A stretch of 64,000 nt of DNA, taken from positions 1,240,001 through 1,304,000 of the forward strand of contig OX637795.1 of the NCBI GenBank assembly GCA_951802425.1, given 5' to 3'. Below, piece by piece: positions 9,462 to 21,580 of this stretch (position 1 is the stretch's first letter; each line of letters opens with the position of its first letter). The notes beneath the pieces are model-generated. The model ran no database searches. It saw only the letters and a list, made by a program, of their open reading frames with translations, and had not been told where the DNA came from. The position numbers and the translations under genes were made by a program. This DNA is from Clavaria fumosa. Lineage: Eukaryota > Basidiomycota > Agaricomycetes > Agaricales > Clavariaceae.

Positions 9462-12400
9462 CTAGAGGGTATTGAGAGGTCTGGGCTTGTTCGGATAAGC
9501 TTGATGGAAATCCGAAACGGCCTCGGAGGCATGAACAAGTTCCGTAGTGGGAAGCCAGGATGTTTCCTCATCAGTTCCTTCGTATCTGGACCACTGCACC
9601 AGGTATAGGAGTTTGCAGGTGCAGCGTTTGTCGATCTTGGAGTCAAGCACTTTGGAGATTTCGTGCTCTAGGTCTCTGTCGATCTCTACCGGAGGAGGTG
9701 GGGAGATGGTGTGATTCGGAATTGTATTCAGAGTGACTGGCTCCAGCATGGAAATGTGGAAGACGGGGTGGACGGCTTGCATGGCCTCGGGGAGTCGGAG
9801 TATGAAGGAGTGCGAACCAGCCTCTCTGAGGATTTCGAAAGGTCTGAGGAACTTGTCGGAAAGTTTTTTGGAGGGTCTGGTCATACAGAAAAACTTCGCC
9901 TTAACATAGACTCGGTTTCCAACCTTAAACTCTGGTGCCAGAGTCCGACAGTTGTCTGCTGGACCCTGATAGCGACTCTGCGCTTCGGCGATTTGGTTAT
10001 GGAGTTCTTGGTGCAGCTGATCCAAGTCTACAGCAAGCTCTCAGGCACGGACCGAAGTTACTTTGCATTCAGGGAATACCAAGATATTTGGGTGGTAGCC
10101 CTTGTTCGCGAAGAATGGAGAAACCCCAGTGGTGGCGCTCAGGGCATTGTTGTAGGCAAACTCGGCCAGGGGCAGGAGTTGCGACCAGTTGTCCTGCTGG
10201 TAATTGCAGTAACAACGGAGGTACTGTTCCAACGTCTGGTTAGTCTGCTCCGTCTGTCTGTCGCCCTCCGGATGATATCCAGAGGTGAAGTGTAAAGTCA
10301 TGTCCAGGACTTTACCCAATGAGCGAAAAAAAAGGGAAATGAACTCGGAGCCACGATCGGAGGTGACATGCGACAGAACTCCATGTTTCGAGAAGACGTG
10401 GAATACAAATAGATGGGCCAACTCTGCAGAGTTCACTTTGTCAGTCATCGGGATGAAGATCCCTTGCTTCGTAAACCTATCAACAACCACCAATATTGCG
10501 GTAAAACCAGAGCTCTCAAGGAGTTGCTCGATGAAATCCATCGAAATGGAATTCCACAGTTTCTCAGGTATGGGCAGCTGCTTGAGCATTCCATATGGCT
10601 TATGCCAAGGGGCTTTTGCCCTACCACAAGTCATGCAAGATTTGCAAAAGTCCAATACAAACCCTTGGAGTTTTGGCCAGGTATAATCCCTGAAGACCAA
10701 GGCCGTAGTCTTGGTCTGACTGAAATGTCCGGCGAGCAGGTGATCATGTCTCGCACGTAAAACGCGGAGTCAGAGGTCATTGACATCCAGCACATAAATC
10801 CGTCTGCGCTCGCAGAGAAGTCCGTCATCGTCCATGGACCACTTAGGGTCCGCGGAGTTCAAGCAGAGGTCTTCTAGGATCGAGCAAGAGTCCAGACCGG
10901 ATGTCCTCTTGTAGTTGATGATCGTCAATCACAAACGATGCGTGGAGTGCAGGTACGTAAAGCGACGAAGCTCGGAGAGATGATATCAATTGTTCGCTGG
11001 AGAACATCGGCCGGAGGTTTTGCAGATTGACACAGGCATAGTCGCTATCCCCTCTTTGGGATAGACGTCCCAGCATCTAGTCAATGCATCGGGTTTCATT
11101 CCAAGGCGCCCAGGGCGGAATCGGATCATGAAATTGAACTGGGAAAGGAACTCCGACCACCTGGCTTGATGCCGGGTGAGCAGGCGGACCGTGGAGAAGT
11201 ACTCGAGGTTCTTGTGGTCGGTAACAATGTCAACCGGAATTTCAGAACCTTTGAGATAGTGCCCCCAAGCGGTAAACGCCTCAAATATAGTGAGGAGTTC
11301 CTTATCGTGGGTGTCATAGTTCAGTTCGGAGACGCCTAGGGTGTGGGAATGAAAAGCGATAGGATGGACTTCACTGTCAGAGGCGACCATAGAGAGTATT
11401 GCAGTGACAGCATAGTCCGAGGCATCCGTTTCGACTCTCAGCAGAGCTCCAGGAATGAAGTGCAAGAGGATCGGAGCCGTGGAGAACGCAGTTTTCAGAT
11501 AGTCAAACGCGGACTGGCAATCATTGGACCAATGCCACTTGATGTTTTTATGCATCAAGTGGTTCATCAGAGCAACGATCTCAGAATAGCCATGGACGAA
11601 GCAGCAGTAGAAATTGGCGAACCCGAGGAAGGACTGGACATCCTTGACCTTCCGCGGAGTTGGCCAATCCTGTATAGTTTTCACTTTAGCCGTGTCCATA
11701 GAAAGTCCAGACAGAGATAAAACAAATCCGAGATACTCCACAGTTTCAGTGTGAAATTCACACTTAGCCAGGTTCAGGAAGAGACCGTGCTTCCGGAGCC
11801 TTTGGAGTACCTCTCGGACATGCTCAACGTGTTGTTCCGGATCCTCGGAGTAAATGAGGATGTCATCAAGGTAGACGACCATGAACGTGTCGAGGAGGTC
11901 GGAGAATATATCATTCATGAAGTGCTGGAATGTGGCGGGTGCGTTTGTGAGCCTGAAGGGCATCACACACCATTCGAAGGATCCGTATCAGGTGTGGAAT
12001 GTGGTCTTCCATTTGTCACTATCAGCGATACGGACCAGGTGATACGCATGTCGGAGGTCGAGTTTTGTATAGATTTGGGCTTTTCCTGGAACATCAAGAA
12101 GATCTTTAGTCAGCAGAAGCGGGTAATGGTCTTTTTTGGTCAATTTATTTAGACCATGGAAATCAACGCATAATCAGAGCGTTCCATTCTTCTTCCAGAC
12201 AAAGAGCACAGGTGCCCCGTGCAGAGAACAGCTCGGACAGATATATCCGATGCGGAGGTGTTCGTCCAGAAACTCGTGGAGTTCACTGAGTTCGGACTGT
12301 GACAGAGAATAGACCACACCTGGTGGAGGGGATTGGCCATCCAGCAGGTTGATTTTTAGATCATACGGTCGATGCGGAGCAAGGGTATCTGCCTTCTTTT

Positions 12401-13256
12401 TACTGAAGACATCTGGAAAGTCCCTGTACTCCTCCGGAACAGAGAGGAGATCCTGGGGGGTGGTGTCGGGAACGTTGAATGAAGTGGAGGCCACGCACGC
12501 GGACTCGCTCGACAATGTCATGCCAAAGACTTGGGACCCGCGAAGTCCACAAGCCGTGGCAAATGCAGCAGCATTCACAAAAGAAACCTTGGGTGTCTCC
12601 TGGAGAGACGGAGTAGACAGAAAGGTCAGAGACGGAATCAAAGACGGAGACAGAAGCAGAGATGGAGACAGAGTCCAGGCTTGGTTCGGAGTCGCTGCAG
12701 ACGACATTTGAACAGGAGCGCATGGAGCGGAGACAGACAGAGGGACAGAATGGAGAGTGCTGGCCGGTGCACCCCCCGGATCAGATTTCGGAGTTTTTTC
12801 CTCATTCGTAGATGGTCTGAGCTTTATCTGGCCAGTGATCCAATCAACCAGCAGGTTGTTTTGGAACAGCCAATTCATTCCCAAGATCACATCACTAGAG
12901 GGATCAAGATTGGTAACTACACACAAGACGTCGGTTGGATCCATGGCGGATAGCTGAATGGATAACCAGACCGCTTCGGTAACCCATATGGAGGTGGTCC
13001 CGTTAATAAAAATGACCTCCCGAGGGGTCACCATAGTTTTCGGAAGATGGAAACGAGAAGCAAATTTGGCATCAATGAAACAAAGTTCAGCGCCAGAGTC
13101 TATCATTGCTTTGAATGGAGAAGAAATAGAAAGAGAGGAGGCAAGAAGAGAAAGAGAACGATGAAAGGAAAGGGTATCAAGTATAGGTTTAGTATGATTG
13201 GAGTCGGAGCAGCCGGAGAGTCATACTGTGCTCTCTGGGCTGCTCAATCTTTTTTT
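9462..13256 (-). pseudogene. pol: pol polyprotein of gypsy copy B
   Basis: Same domain order as copy A and not interrupted by transposons: protease IDSGAELCFIDAKF near 13106, RT with intact KLDLRHAY and YLDDILIYSED, RNase H, integrase, and a chromodomain (LLYLVQWSRYEGTDEE) near 9560. TGA codons at 13223-13221, 12176-12174, 11990-11988 and 10043-10041 all correspond to CGA in copy A. A 1-bp deletion in a G run near 11055 and a 17-bp deletion near 10885 together restore the frame. It provides the empty site for both insertions in copy A. Confidence 0.92.
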
Positions 13257-14419
13257 GGCATGGAGTCATCTCCATCGGAGGTGATTCATGCAGCGCTGGC
13301 ACTGGCCCACGAGGTCCGCTTATGACACTCGTTGGCTTTGTGGCCTGCCATTCCACAGAATAGGCACAGATTATTATCGAAACACCATTGGTGTTCCTCT
13401 GGAGTCAGTTTTCCATCCTGACCCAGATGAGCCTTCTTTGTCTCACTGGAGCTACCAGAGTTAGCGGAGCCCTCAGCAGCCTTTGGAACGGAGTTCCCAG
13501 AAGTCAAACCGGAGTTCACCGGACGCTTTTCCGATGGTTTCTCAGACTTGGTGTTAGTGCTGGAAGTGTTCAGGGACTTGGAACTATCTGAAGTCTCCTT
13601 TTTGATGGTGTTGTTAGGCGTCGGAGCCTTAACGGAGTCCCGAGAGATCTCCTGCTGCCAAGCCCAATAATGGCCATCGATCGCACTGGCTTGCTTGCAG
13701 AGTCCGCGGAGCATATCCGCGCAGTTAACGCAGGCCAGTTCGTCCTTGATGCGGCTAGCAAGTCCTTTGTAGAACTGCCGCTGCAATGCATACTCATCCC
13801 AATGGACAATGGACACGAATCTGTTGAACGAAATGGTATATTTCGTCAACTTCTGGTCCTCACGCATCCGGAGGCATTCGAGTTCGAACTCCGCCTTGTG
13901 GATCGCGTCGTAAGGACCAAAGTTCTCTGTAAGTTGAGCAACGAACATCTTATAGTTCGAAAGGACCGGATGGCCTTCGCCATCCAGGATCATCGGTTCG
14001 AACCATTCCAGGGCGAAGCCCCAGAGAAAGGAAAGGACATAGCATACCTTATGAGAATCAGACTTGAATGCTCTAGGGCGATCAAGGAAGTTCAATTGGC
14101 ATTGGACCAAGAAGCTTTTCAACTTCTTAGCATCCGAGCCATCGAAGGTATTGGGGTCTCATGGTTTAACCATCTCCGGGCGCTTGTTGGCATCAATGAT
14201 CTTCTGAAGGAGACGCGCCGGAGTTAGTCCGCATTCAGCTCGAGATGTCGGAGGTTCATTTAGCTTGTCATCGTCGTCAGTGACCGAGGGGTCTGACACT
14301 TCGTCGTGGTCCGGGGGTCCGGACACACTCGGAGTCGGAGTATTGTCGGCCGGTTCTGGAATGTTGACGTTGTCGGCAACAGGAGGTGGAAGTCGAGCAC
14401 CGGATCGTGTAGTAGGCAT
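13244..14419 (-). pseudogene. gag: gag of gypsy copy B
   Basis: ATG at 14419 starts MPTTRSGARLPPPVADN, an acidic, low-complexity N-terminus. The capsid-like region continues after a TGA near 14159 (probable CGA to TGA) with SFLVQCQLNFLDRP and YALQRQFYKGLASRIKDELA. The zinc knuckle CLFCGMAGHKANEC lies near 13360. A TGA at 13288-13286 replaces CGA of copy A a few codons before the genuine gag stop at 13244. The heptamer leading to pol is at 13250-13256. Confidence 0.88.
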
Positions 14420-14446
14420 TGTTGAGTTTGTATATACGAGGTTTGA

Positions 14447-14458
14447 AGTTCGAATATA
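14447..14458 (-). promoter_or_regulatory. Primer-binding site of copy B, complementary to its own LTR (self-priming)
   Basis: Read on minus, the sequence just inside the 5' LTR is tatattcgaact. Its reverse complement, agttcgaatata, occurs in the family LTR 32 bp after the TATA-like box (8207-8218 in copy A). No TGG typical of a tRNA primer site is present. In copy B's own 5' LTR the matching site has decayed to agttcaaatatt (near 14801-14812). Confidence 0.65.
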
Positions 14459-14459
14459 C

Positions 14460-15184
14460 CGTCACAGTCCTAACAAGGTTAGCGGCGAAGGGATTAGTGG
14501 AGTGGAGTGGGGATGTTCTATCGGAGTCCAGTTGGAGTCCGATATCGGAGAAATGGAGAAGTAAACAAAAGGAAGGAGACTTATGGGACTGCGGCCTCAA
14601 CATATGTGTTGTGCCACCACGTATATACTTGTCCCTATTTATCAAACAAGAACAATACCTAAGAGAGGATCAGAATGTAAGTCAAAACTCCAAAGTTGAT
14701 CGGAGTCTGTCAGAGTTGGTCGGAGTTGGTCGGATGACGTGGAGAACATCAAGGACGATGAGGACGAAAGCTCAGAGATGTTTAGGATCAAGAGACATTA
14801 ATATTTGAACTGAGGAGCAGGGAGATACAGGTGGACACTTATACTGCAAGGACAGAGTATAGGAGTAATGTGAAACAATGTACTTATCAAATTACTAGGA
14901 GAGTTTCACCACATGTGCCTGTGCAATTTTCATGGAACAAAGAAACAACAACAAAAAAAGCAACTCCCATGGGTCAAGGGTATCCTCTCAATGGTAAACA
15001 GAATGAGGGGATGGAGGGAGAAGGTTCTAGAATGAAGTCCGAACGGTCCGAAGGCCGGCGGAGTAAAGTCCGATGAAGATGCGGAGTGGAGTGCACGGAG
15101 TTATGGCGGAGCGGATCGGAGTTGGTACGGAGCTCGGAGTCCGGAGTGGGGGTCATGCTTATGCAAGCGGATGGGGTCGTAACA
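14460..15184 (-). repeat. 5' LTR of gypsy copy B
   Basis: The outer end is tgttacgacc (minus strand) at 15184 and the inner end is at 14460 beside the primer site. It matches copy A's 3' LTR over its length. The outer flank is cctag (15185-15189), the expected TSD; its partner lies beyond copy A. Confidence 0.88.
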
Positions 15185-16312
15185 CCTAGGTCCAAATAAG
15201 GAAACCATTCATGACCTTTTCATGACCTTACTGTGACCTTTCATCCTCAACTTTTGGATTGACTGTGACAGTATTCTCAATTGTACTCAACAATTGATTG
15301 GTCTTAGTGAGTTTACAGGACCAGTCACCAACAAATCAACCTTCAGTATTACTTACAGGATGAGACAGGCCCTAACATAATATCAAGTCTCAGCCACACC
15401 TGAGACCATGTGAGAGGGTGGCCACTATGTGATTCCCAGTCAAGTACCTCAGGCAGCTCTCAACAGTAATCCTTGCATGTATGTGGGTAATCAAGTTTAT
15501 GTCATATGCTGTAGTATCTACTACAGCTCTGGAGATTATATAGTAAGAGAATATCTAAAATGGGATAGTAAGTCTACAAAGAAGAAGTTGCAAGACAAAT
15601 ACTAAAGAATTGCCTGGAAATGCATTTCAGCCACTGTATCCATACCCCAAAGTCTAATGTTGTTGAGGCACCCTCACTAACTCACCTGGAAGCCACCTTG
15701 CAAGTCCTAAACTGACTCCACTCATTTCCCAAGGCTCCCCAACATCAACTGAACAACAGTGAAGTGCACAGCATTGGTCAGAATTATGAACTGTGCAGAA
15801 TTGCCAATTGTTGGGCAGCAGAATTGAGTTGGGAGTGCTCATTGAGTGCAAGGACATTTCAGGTGGCCCATAACAGAGTGTGTTGGGTTGTGACATGCAG
15901 CTGCCCTTGTTTTCCTTTTACACTGCTCTTGTCCTCTCATGTGGCATAATTAGGCCCTTGATAAAAAACACATGCTTGTCTGTATGGAGATAGCTGGGTG
16001 GTTAGTAATAGAAGGGGAGAACAAGGATGTCATAGATGGACATCTTAGTCAAGTTAATTGATGTGATGTGTTGATATTGCAGATCTGCAAATATGCACTG
16101 ACTCTAAAAATTATGTGTAATAGCTTGTTCAGAATCACACATAGTTTATAATGACATACTCTCCTCACCTAAGCTATTACCAAAGGCATAAATTTTTGGA
16201 TCTTGTTGTCTGAGTAAATGAAACATGATACATTTGAAAAATCCCCCTGACTGCATTCTTATAAAGATTAAATAGAATCACAGTAGTAGGTTACAGGGGA
16301 AAGTAAACTAAT
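15185..16312. other. Non-coding stretch between copy B and the NB-ARC/TPR gene
   Basis: AT-rich DNA with few CpG. Only short ORFs without recognisable motifs occur. It borders the 3' end of the TPR gene (stop at 16313) and may hold its 3' UTR. I see no repeat structure or RNA gene in it. Confidence 0.5.
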
Positions 16313-16539
16313 TTATGGTTGGGAATGGCAAAAGGAATCAAGCTCCTCCCTGGCATCATACCATATTTCAGACCCCTCATCTATACCATTCAAGGTGATG
16401 TGGGATGTGGCAAGTTCCTCAGTGGCATCATACCACATCTCAGACTCTTCATGTAGATCATTGTCACTGGATGAAGCACTATCTGGATAAGTTGCCAAGG
16501 TCATTTGTTCAGACAAGACAGTACTGGTGATTGGGAGAT

Positions 16540-18835
16540 ATGTGTTGTTAGTGGTGCTCTCTACATTATTCAGTGGCTGCATCAGCATCACAGATGCCTC
16601 TTCATGATTGGCCTGAGCAAAATGGGTAGATGCCAGATTGTTAATGCTCATCAGAGTGTCTGGATGTTCTGGGCCAAATACTCTCTTCCTGGCTTCCATG
16701 ACATGAATGTGCAGCTCCTCTGCTTCATTGTGCTTCCCCTGATCTGAATATGTCACTGTCAAATTGTTAATGCTTGCCAGAGTGTCTGGATGTTCTGGGC
16801 CAAGCACTCTTTTGCTGGCTTCTATGACATGAACTTGTAGATCCTCTGCTTCATTGCGCTTCCCCTGATCTGAATATGTGGATGCCAAATTGTGAATGGC
16901 TATCAGAGTGGAAGGATGTTCTGGGCCAAGCACTCTCTTCTGGGCTTCCATGACATGAACTTGTAGCTCCTCTGCTTTATTGTGCTTCCCCTGATCTGAA
17001 TATGTCAATGCCAAATTATGCATGCTTGTCAGAGTGTCTGGATGTTCTGGGCCAAGCACTCTCTTCCTGGCTTCCATAACATGAACCTTCAGCTTCTCTG
17101 CTTCATTGTGCTTCCCCTGATATGAATATGTTGATGCCAAATTATCAATGCTTGCAAGAGTGTCTGGATGTTCTGGGCCAAGCACTCTTTTGCTGGCTTC
17201 TATGACATGAACCTGTAGATCCTCTGCTTCATTGTGCTTCCCCTGAGCTGAATACATTGATGCCAAATGATCAATGCTTGTCAGAGTGTCTGGATGTTCT
17301 TGGCAAAGCACTCTCTTCCTGGCTTCCATGACAAGAACTTGTAGCTCCTCTGCTTCATTGTGCTTCCCCTGATCTGAATATGTCAATGCCAAATTATGCA
17401 TGCTTGTCAGAGTGTCTGGATGTTCTGGGCCAAGCACTCTTTCCTGGCTTCCATAACATGAACCTTCAGCTTCTCTGCTTCATTGTGCTTCCCCTGATAT
17501 GAATATGTTGATGCCAAATTATCAATGCTTGCCAGAGTGTCTGGATGTTATGGGCCAAGCACTCTTTTGCTGGCTTCTATGACATGAACTTGTAGATCCT
17601 CTGCTTCATTGTGCTTCCCCTGATCTGAGTATGTGGATGCCAAATTGTGAATGCTTGCCAGAGTGGAAGGATGTTCTGGGCCAAGCACCCTTTTCTGGGC
17701 TTCCATGACATGAGCTTGTAGCTCCTCTGCTTTATTGTGCTTCCCCTGAGCTGAATATGTCACTGCCAAATTGTTAATGCTTGCCAGAGTGGAAGGATGT
17801 TTTGGGCCAAGCACTCTCTTCCTCGCTTCCATGACATGAACCTGTAGATCCTCTGCTTCATTGTACTTCCCCTGAGCTGAATATGTGGATGCCAAATTGT
17901 GAATGCTTGCCAGAGTGGAAGGATGTTCTGGGCCAAGCACCCTTTTCTGGGCTTCCATGACATGAGCTTGTAGCTCCTCTGCTTTATTGTGCTTCCCCTG
18001 AGCTGAATATGTCACTGCCAAATTGTTAATGCTTGCCAGAGTGGAAGGATGTTTTGGGCCAAGCACTCTCTTCCTCACTTCCATGACATGAACCTGTAGA
18101 TCCTCTACTTCATTGTACTTCCCCTGAGCTGAATATGTCACTGCCAAATTGTTAATGCTTGCCAGAGTGGAAGGATGTTCTAGGCCAAGCACTCTTTTGC
18201 TGGCTTCCATGACATGAACTTGTAGACCCTCTGCTTCATTGTGCTTCCACTGATCTGAATATGTGGATGCCAAATTGTTAATGCTTGCCAGAGTGGAAGG
18301 ATGTTCCAGGCCAAGCCCTCTCTTCCTGGCTTCCATAACATGAACCTTCAGCTCCTCTGCTTCATTGTGCTTCCCCTGAGCTGAATATGTGGATGCCAAA
18401 TTATTAATGCTTCTCAGAGTGTCTGGATGTTCTGGGCCAAGCACTCTTTTCCTGGCTTCCATAACATGAACCTTCAGCTTCTCTGCTTCATTGTGCTTCC
18501 CCTGATATGAATATGTTGATGCCAAATTATCAATGCTTGCCAGAGTGTCTGGATGTTCTGGGCCAAGCACTCTCTTCCTGGCTTCCATGACATGAACCTG
18601 TAGATCCTCTGCTTCATTGTACATCCCCTGGTCTGAATATGTCAGGGCCAAACTACTAATGCTTGCCAGAGTGGATGAATGTTCTGGGCCAAGCACTCTC
18701 TTCCTGGCTTGCAAGACATGAACTTGTAGCTCCTCTGCTTCATTGTACTTCCCCTGAGCTGAATATGTGGATGCCAAATTGTGAATGCTTTTCAGAGTGT
18801 CTCTATGTTCTGGTCCAAGCTCCCTCCTTCGGATT
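16540..18835 (-). repeat. 126-bp tandem repeat encoding TPR units of the NLR-like gene
   Basis: About 18 units of 126 bp (42 residues). Each follows the pattern LGPEHPDTLASINNLA, TYSAQGKHNEAE, ELQVHVMEARKR. Units are nearly identical in DNA, and pairs of neighbouring units around 17640-17890 and 17892-18140 are almost exact copies, pointing to recent unequal exchange of 252-bp blocks. Variation is concentrated at a few positions per unit (for example D/S before TL, and S/V in AST/AVT). Confidence 0.88.
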
Positions 18836-19283
18836 TCCATTGCACACACAGAAACCTCCTCTGCATCCTTAAACCATCCATTTTCATAGTACACCAATTT
18901 CAGTTTGTCCCATCTTCCAACATCCTTAATTGCATACTCTCTGTGTATATGTAGGTTGATGTTTTTTATGTGGGGCAGCAGTGATTGACGAAAGGCATAG
19001 TCAGAGCCATCATTCCCATATGTGATTGAGTGGCACACTAAAGTGTCAACAGAAACATATTTTGATTGTTTCTCTATCTCAGAACACCTGTCTTGGCACT
19101 ACAGATGTACCAGTGGATGCATGGAGTACAGTCTTCCAGAGCTGCTGCAATTCACAAGTGAAAATGATGTCAACATCTCAACTGCTTTCCTAAAAACAAA
19201 ATTGTCCCAGTTGCCTGCATGGTCAACATGCAATATGTTGGACCAATCTATGGAATCTTTGAGCAACTGCTTCCAGCTACTTC

Positions 19284-19357
19284 TTGCATTGTTTTTTCGT
19301 GACCCACCCAAAGCTATCTCTTGCATTGTTTTTTCGTGACCCACCCAAAGCTATCTC
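19284..19357. repeat. 37-bp exact tandem duplication inside the NB-ARC exon
   Basis: The unit ttgcattgttttttcgtgac... occurs at 19284-19320 and again at 19321-19357. Since 37 is not a multiple of 3, the duplication breaks the reading frame. The encoded IALGGSRKNNAR appears in both overlapping reading frames. Confidence 0.93.
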
Positions 19358-20136
19358 TTTGGCAGCACTTCTGAACGTCATTTCTGGAATGTTTTTATGA
19401 TGGAGGCAGGCAAATATCTGTAGCAGCAGAAGTGCACTTGAAGCTGCCTGGGCCTCCCCTCTTTTGCTCCTGACATGTGCCCTGGCTTCTATCTCTGTAA
19501 CTGACAGTTCCCATGTCCCATAAACTGCTTGCCCATAGTTGGATGCCCCTATAAATGAAGAATTATCCAATAACTCTTGATGGTGTCTCTTATACTGTTC
19601 AAGGTAATCCCCAAGATCACATAGGCCACTTGCAATGGATGCACCAGCTTGGTCAACAGCTAGAGGCAAGTAGCATAAAGTGGCCATGATAGAGCATGCT
19701 ATCTGCCTCAGTTCACCGATAGTATCATTGCAATGGCTCGCTCTCAAAAGGAGAGTGATTGCTTCCTCCTCCCCCATCTGGTCAACTTCAATTGAGTCCC
19801 GAGGATTTACCAGTCCATGCATGACTGGATTCCGGCTGGTGATGAGTATGTTGCCTCGGTTGTTTGTAGGCATACATTTCTCAAAAATACGAGGGTCACT
19901 CGCATTATCATAAACAAGCAGCCACTCCTGTCTCATCCAGGATATCCATGAGAGAACTGAGCGCACAGAGCTCTCAACTCCAGATGCTTGGGCAGCATGA
20001 TCATGAGCAATATCTTTGATAGACTGCTCAATGGTCTCAGGGCTGGTTGCATCAATCCAGAAGACTCGCCAAAACCTGTTCAGAGTGGTAAATGAGCAAG
20101 CAATGTAGTACGATGCCCAGGCGATCCTGTAGTTTT

Positions 20137-21575
20137 GATGCATCATATGCACCAAATTGATGTATTTGAGTGATGAACAATTAGCATCAATTGATGTATG
20201 CACCTGATGTATTGCCTTGGGGCATCTGATGCATCACCTCCTCATTGGGTGTGGATGGCACATCTGATATATCACTGATGTAAGATGATGCATCTGCCAT
20301 AGCCATAGACAATATATCATCCATACATAATGTTGATATATCAGCATGTCAGCATCTGATGCATCATCCCAGCTGTTCTGGAAATTTGGTGCATCTGATA
20401 TAATATGACATGGACATCCAATGTATCACCTGCTTATTAGCTTGGAGCCTGGTTAATACATTCAATACATCACTATCCAAGCATCTGATATATCAGTTGC
20501 CATAGAACCTGGGGGTACACCCAATGTATCATTGCATAAGCATCTGATGTATTACCTTGGGGCATCTGATGCATCGCCTCCTCATTGTGGTTGGCACATC
20601 TGATATATCACTGATGTCAGATGATGCATCTGCCATAATCATAGACAATATATCATCCATACATAATGTTGATATATCAGCATGTCAGCATCTGATGTAT
20701 CATCCTGGCTGTTCTAGAAATTTGGTGTATCTGATATAATATGACACAGACATCCAATGTATCACCTGCTGATTGAGGTTTATACATCCAATACATCACT
20801 GTCCAAGCATCTGATATATCAGTTGCCATAGATCCTGGGGGTACACCCAATATATCATTGTATAAGCATCTGATATATATATTGCCTTGGGGCATCTGAT
20901 GCATTGATTCCTCATTGGGTGTGGATGGTGCATCTGATATATCACTGATGTCAGATGATGCATCTGCCATAGCCATGGACAATATATCATCCATACATAA
21001 TGTCGATATATCAGCATATAAGCATCTGATGCATCATCCCAGCTGTTCTGGAAATTTGGTGCATCTGATATAATATGACATGGACATCCAATGTATCACC
21101 TGCTTATTAGCTTGGAGCCTGGTTAATACATTCAATACATCACTATCCAAGCATCTGATATATCAGTTGCCATAGAACCTGGGGGTACACCCAATGTATC
21201 ATTGCATAAGCATCTGATGTATTACCTTGGGGCATCTGATGCATCGCCTCCTCATTGTGGTTGGCACATCTGATATATCACTGATGTCAGATGATGCATC
21301 TGCCATAATCATAGACAATATATCATCCATACATAATGTTGATATATCAGCATGTCAGCATCTGATGTATCATCCTGGCTGTTCTAGAAATTTGGTGTAT
21401 CTGATATAATATGACACAGACATCCAATGTATCACCTGCTGATTGAGGTTTATACATCCAATACATCACTGTCCAAGCATCTGATATATCAGTTGCCATA
21501 GATCCTGGGGGTACACCCAATATATCATTGTATAAGCATCTGATATATATATTGCCTTGGGGCATCTGATGCATT
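20137..21575. repeat. Left satellite arm of the KDZ element
   Basis: Units of about 335 bp repeat at 20352, 20688, 21022 and 21358. Alternate units are nearly identical (670-bp higher-order period), as shown by the same 60-residue ORF at 20557 and 21227. The DNA is rich in palindromes: gatgcatc, gatatatc, ctgatatatcag. CpG is almost absent. The complement of the same array forms the right arm. Confidence 0.88.
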
Positions 21576-21580
21576 GATGG

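Larger units (their letters stand above)
8559..15184 (-). mobile_element. Ty3/gypsy chromovirus, copy B (3' end displaced by copy A)
   Basis: Same family as copy A, on the minus strand: 5' LTR 14460-15184, primer site, gag from 14419, pol to 9462, then the antisense ORF on plus (8559-9109). The 3' LTR and the rest of the antisense ORF are missing at 8559, exactly where the end of copy A's LTR lies. They should be found left of copy A, outside this window. The copy carries several TGA codons (listed under gag and pol) and cannot be autonomous. Confidence 0.92.
16313..20075 (-). pseudogene. NB-ARC / TPR receptor (fungal NLR-like), second exon onward, degraded
   Basis: Reading from 20075: FWRVFWIDATSPETIEQS, then a Walker B-like WLLVYDNA, GNILITSRNP, the GLPL-like LPLAVDQAG, and the winged-helix end MHPLVHLWCQDR-like (MHPLVHL then TAG). 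These are NB-ARC STAND-ATPase motifs. They are followed by about 18 TPR units of 42 residues (18835 to about 16560) and an acidic C-terminus with WYDATEEL and WYDAREEL. The P-loop exon is at 29367-29568. Lesions: a 37-bp tandem duplication at 19284-19357 shifts the frame, Trp to TAG at 19101-19099, Glu to TAA near 17550 and a 1-bp deletion near 17440. Such proteins are thought to act in fungal self/non-self recognition; this copy looks dead. Confidence 0.85.

Noticed and set aside
20557..21409. Repeated 60-codon ORFs in the KDZ left arm
   Set aside because: Identical because the 670-bp satellite unit is duplicated; no coding signal.
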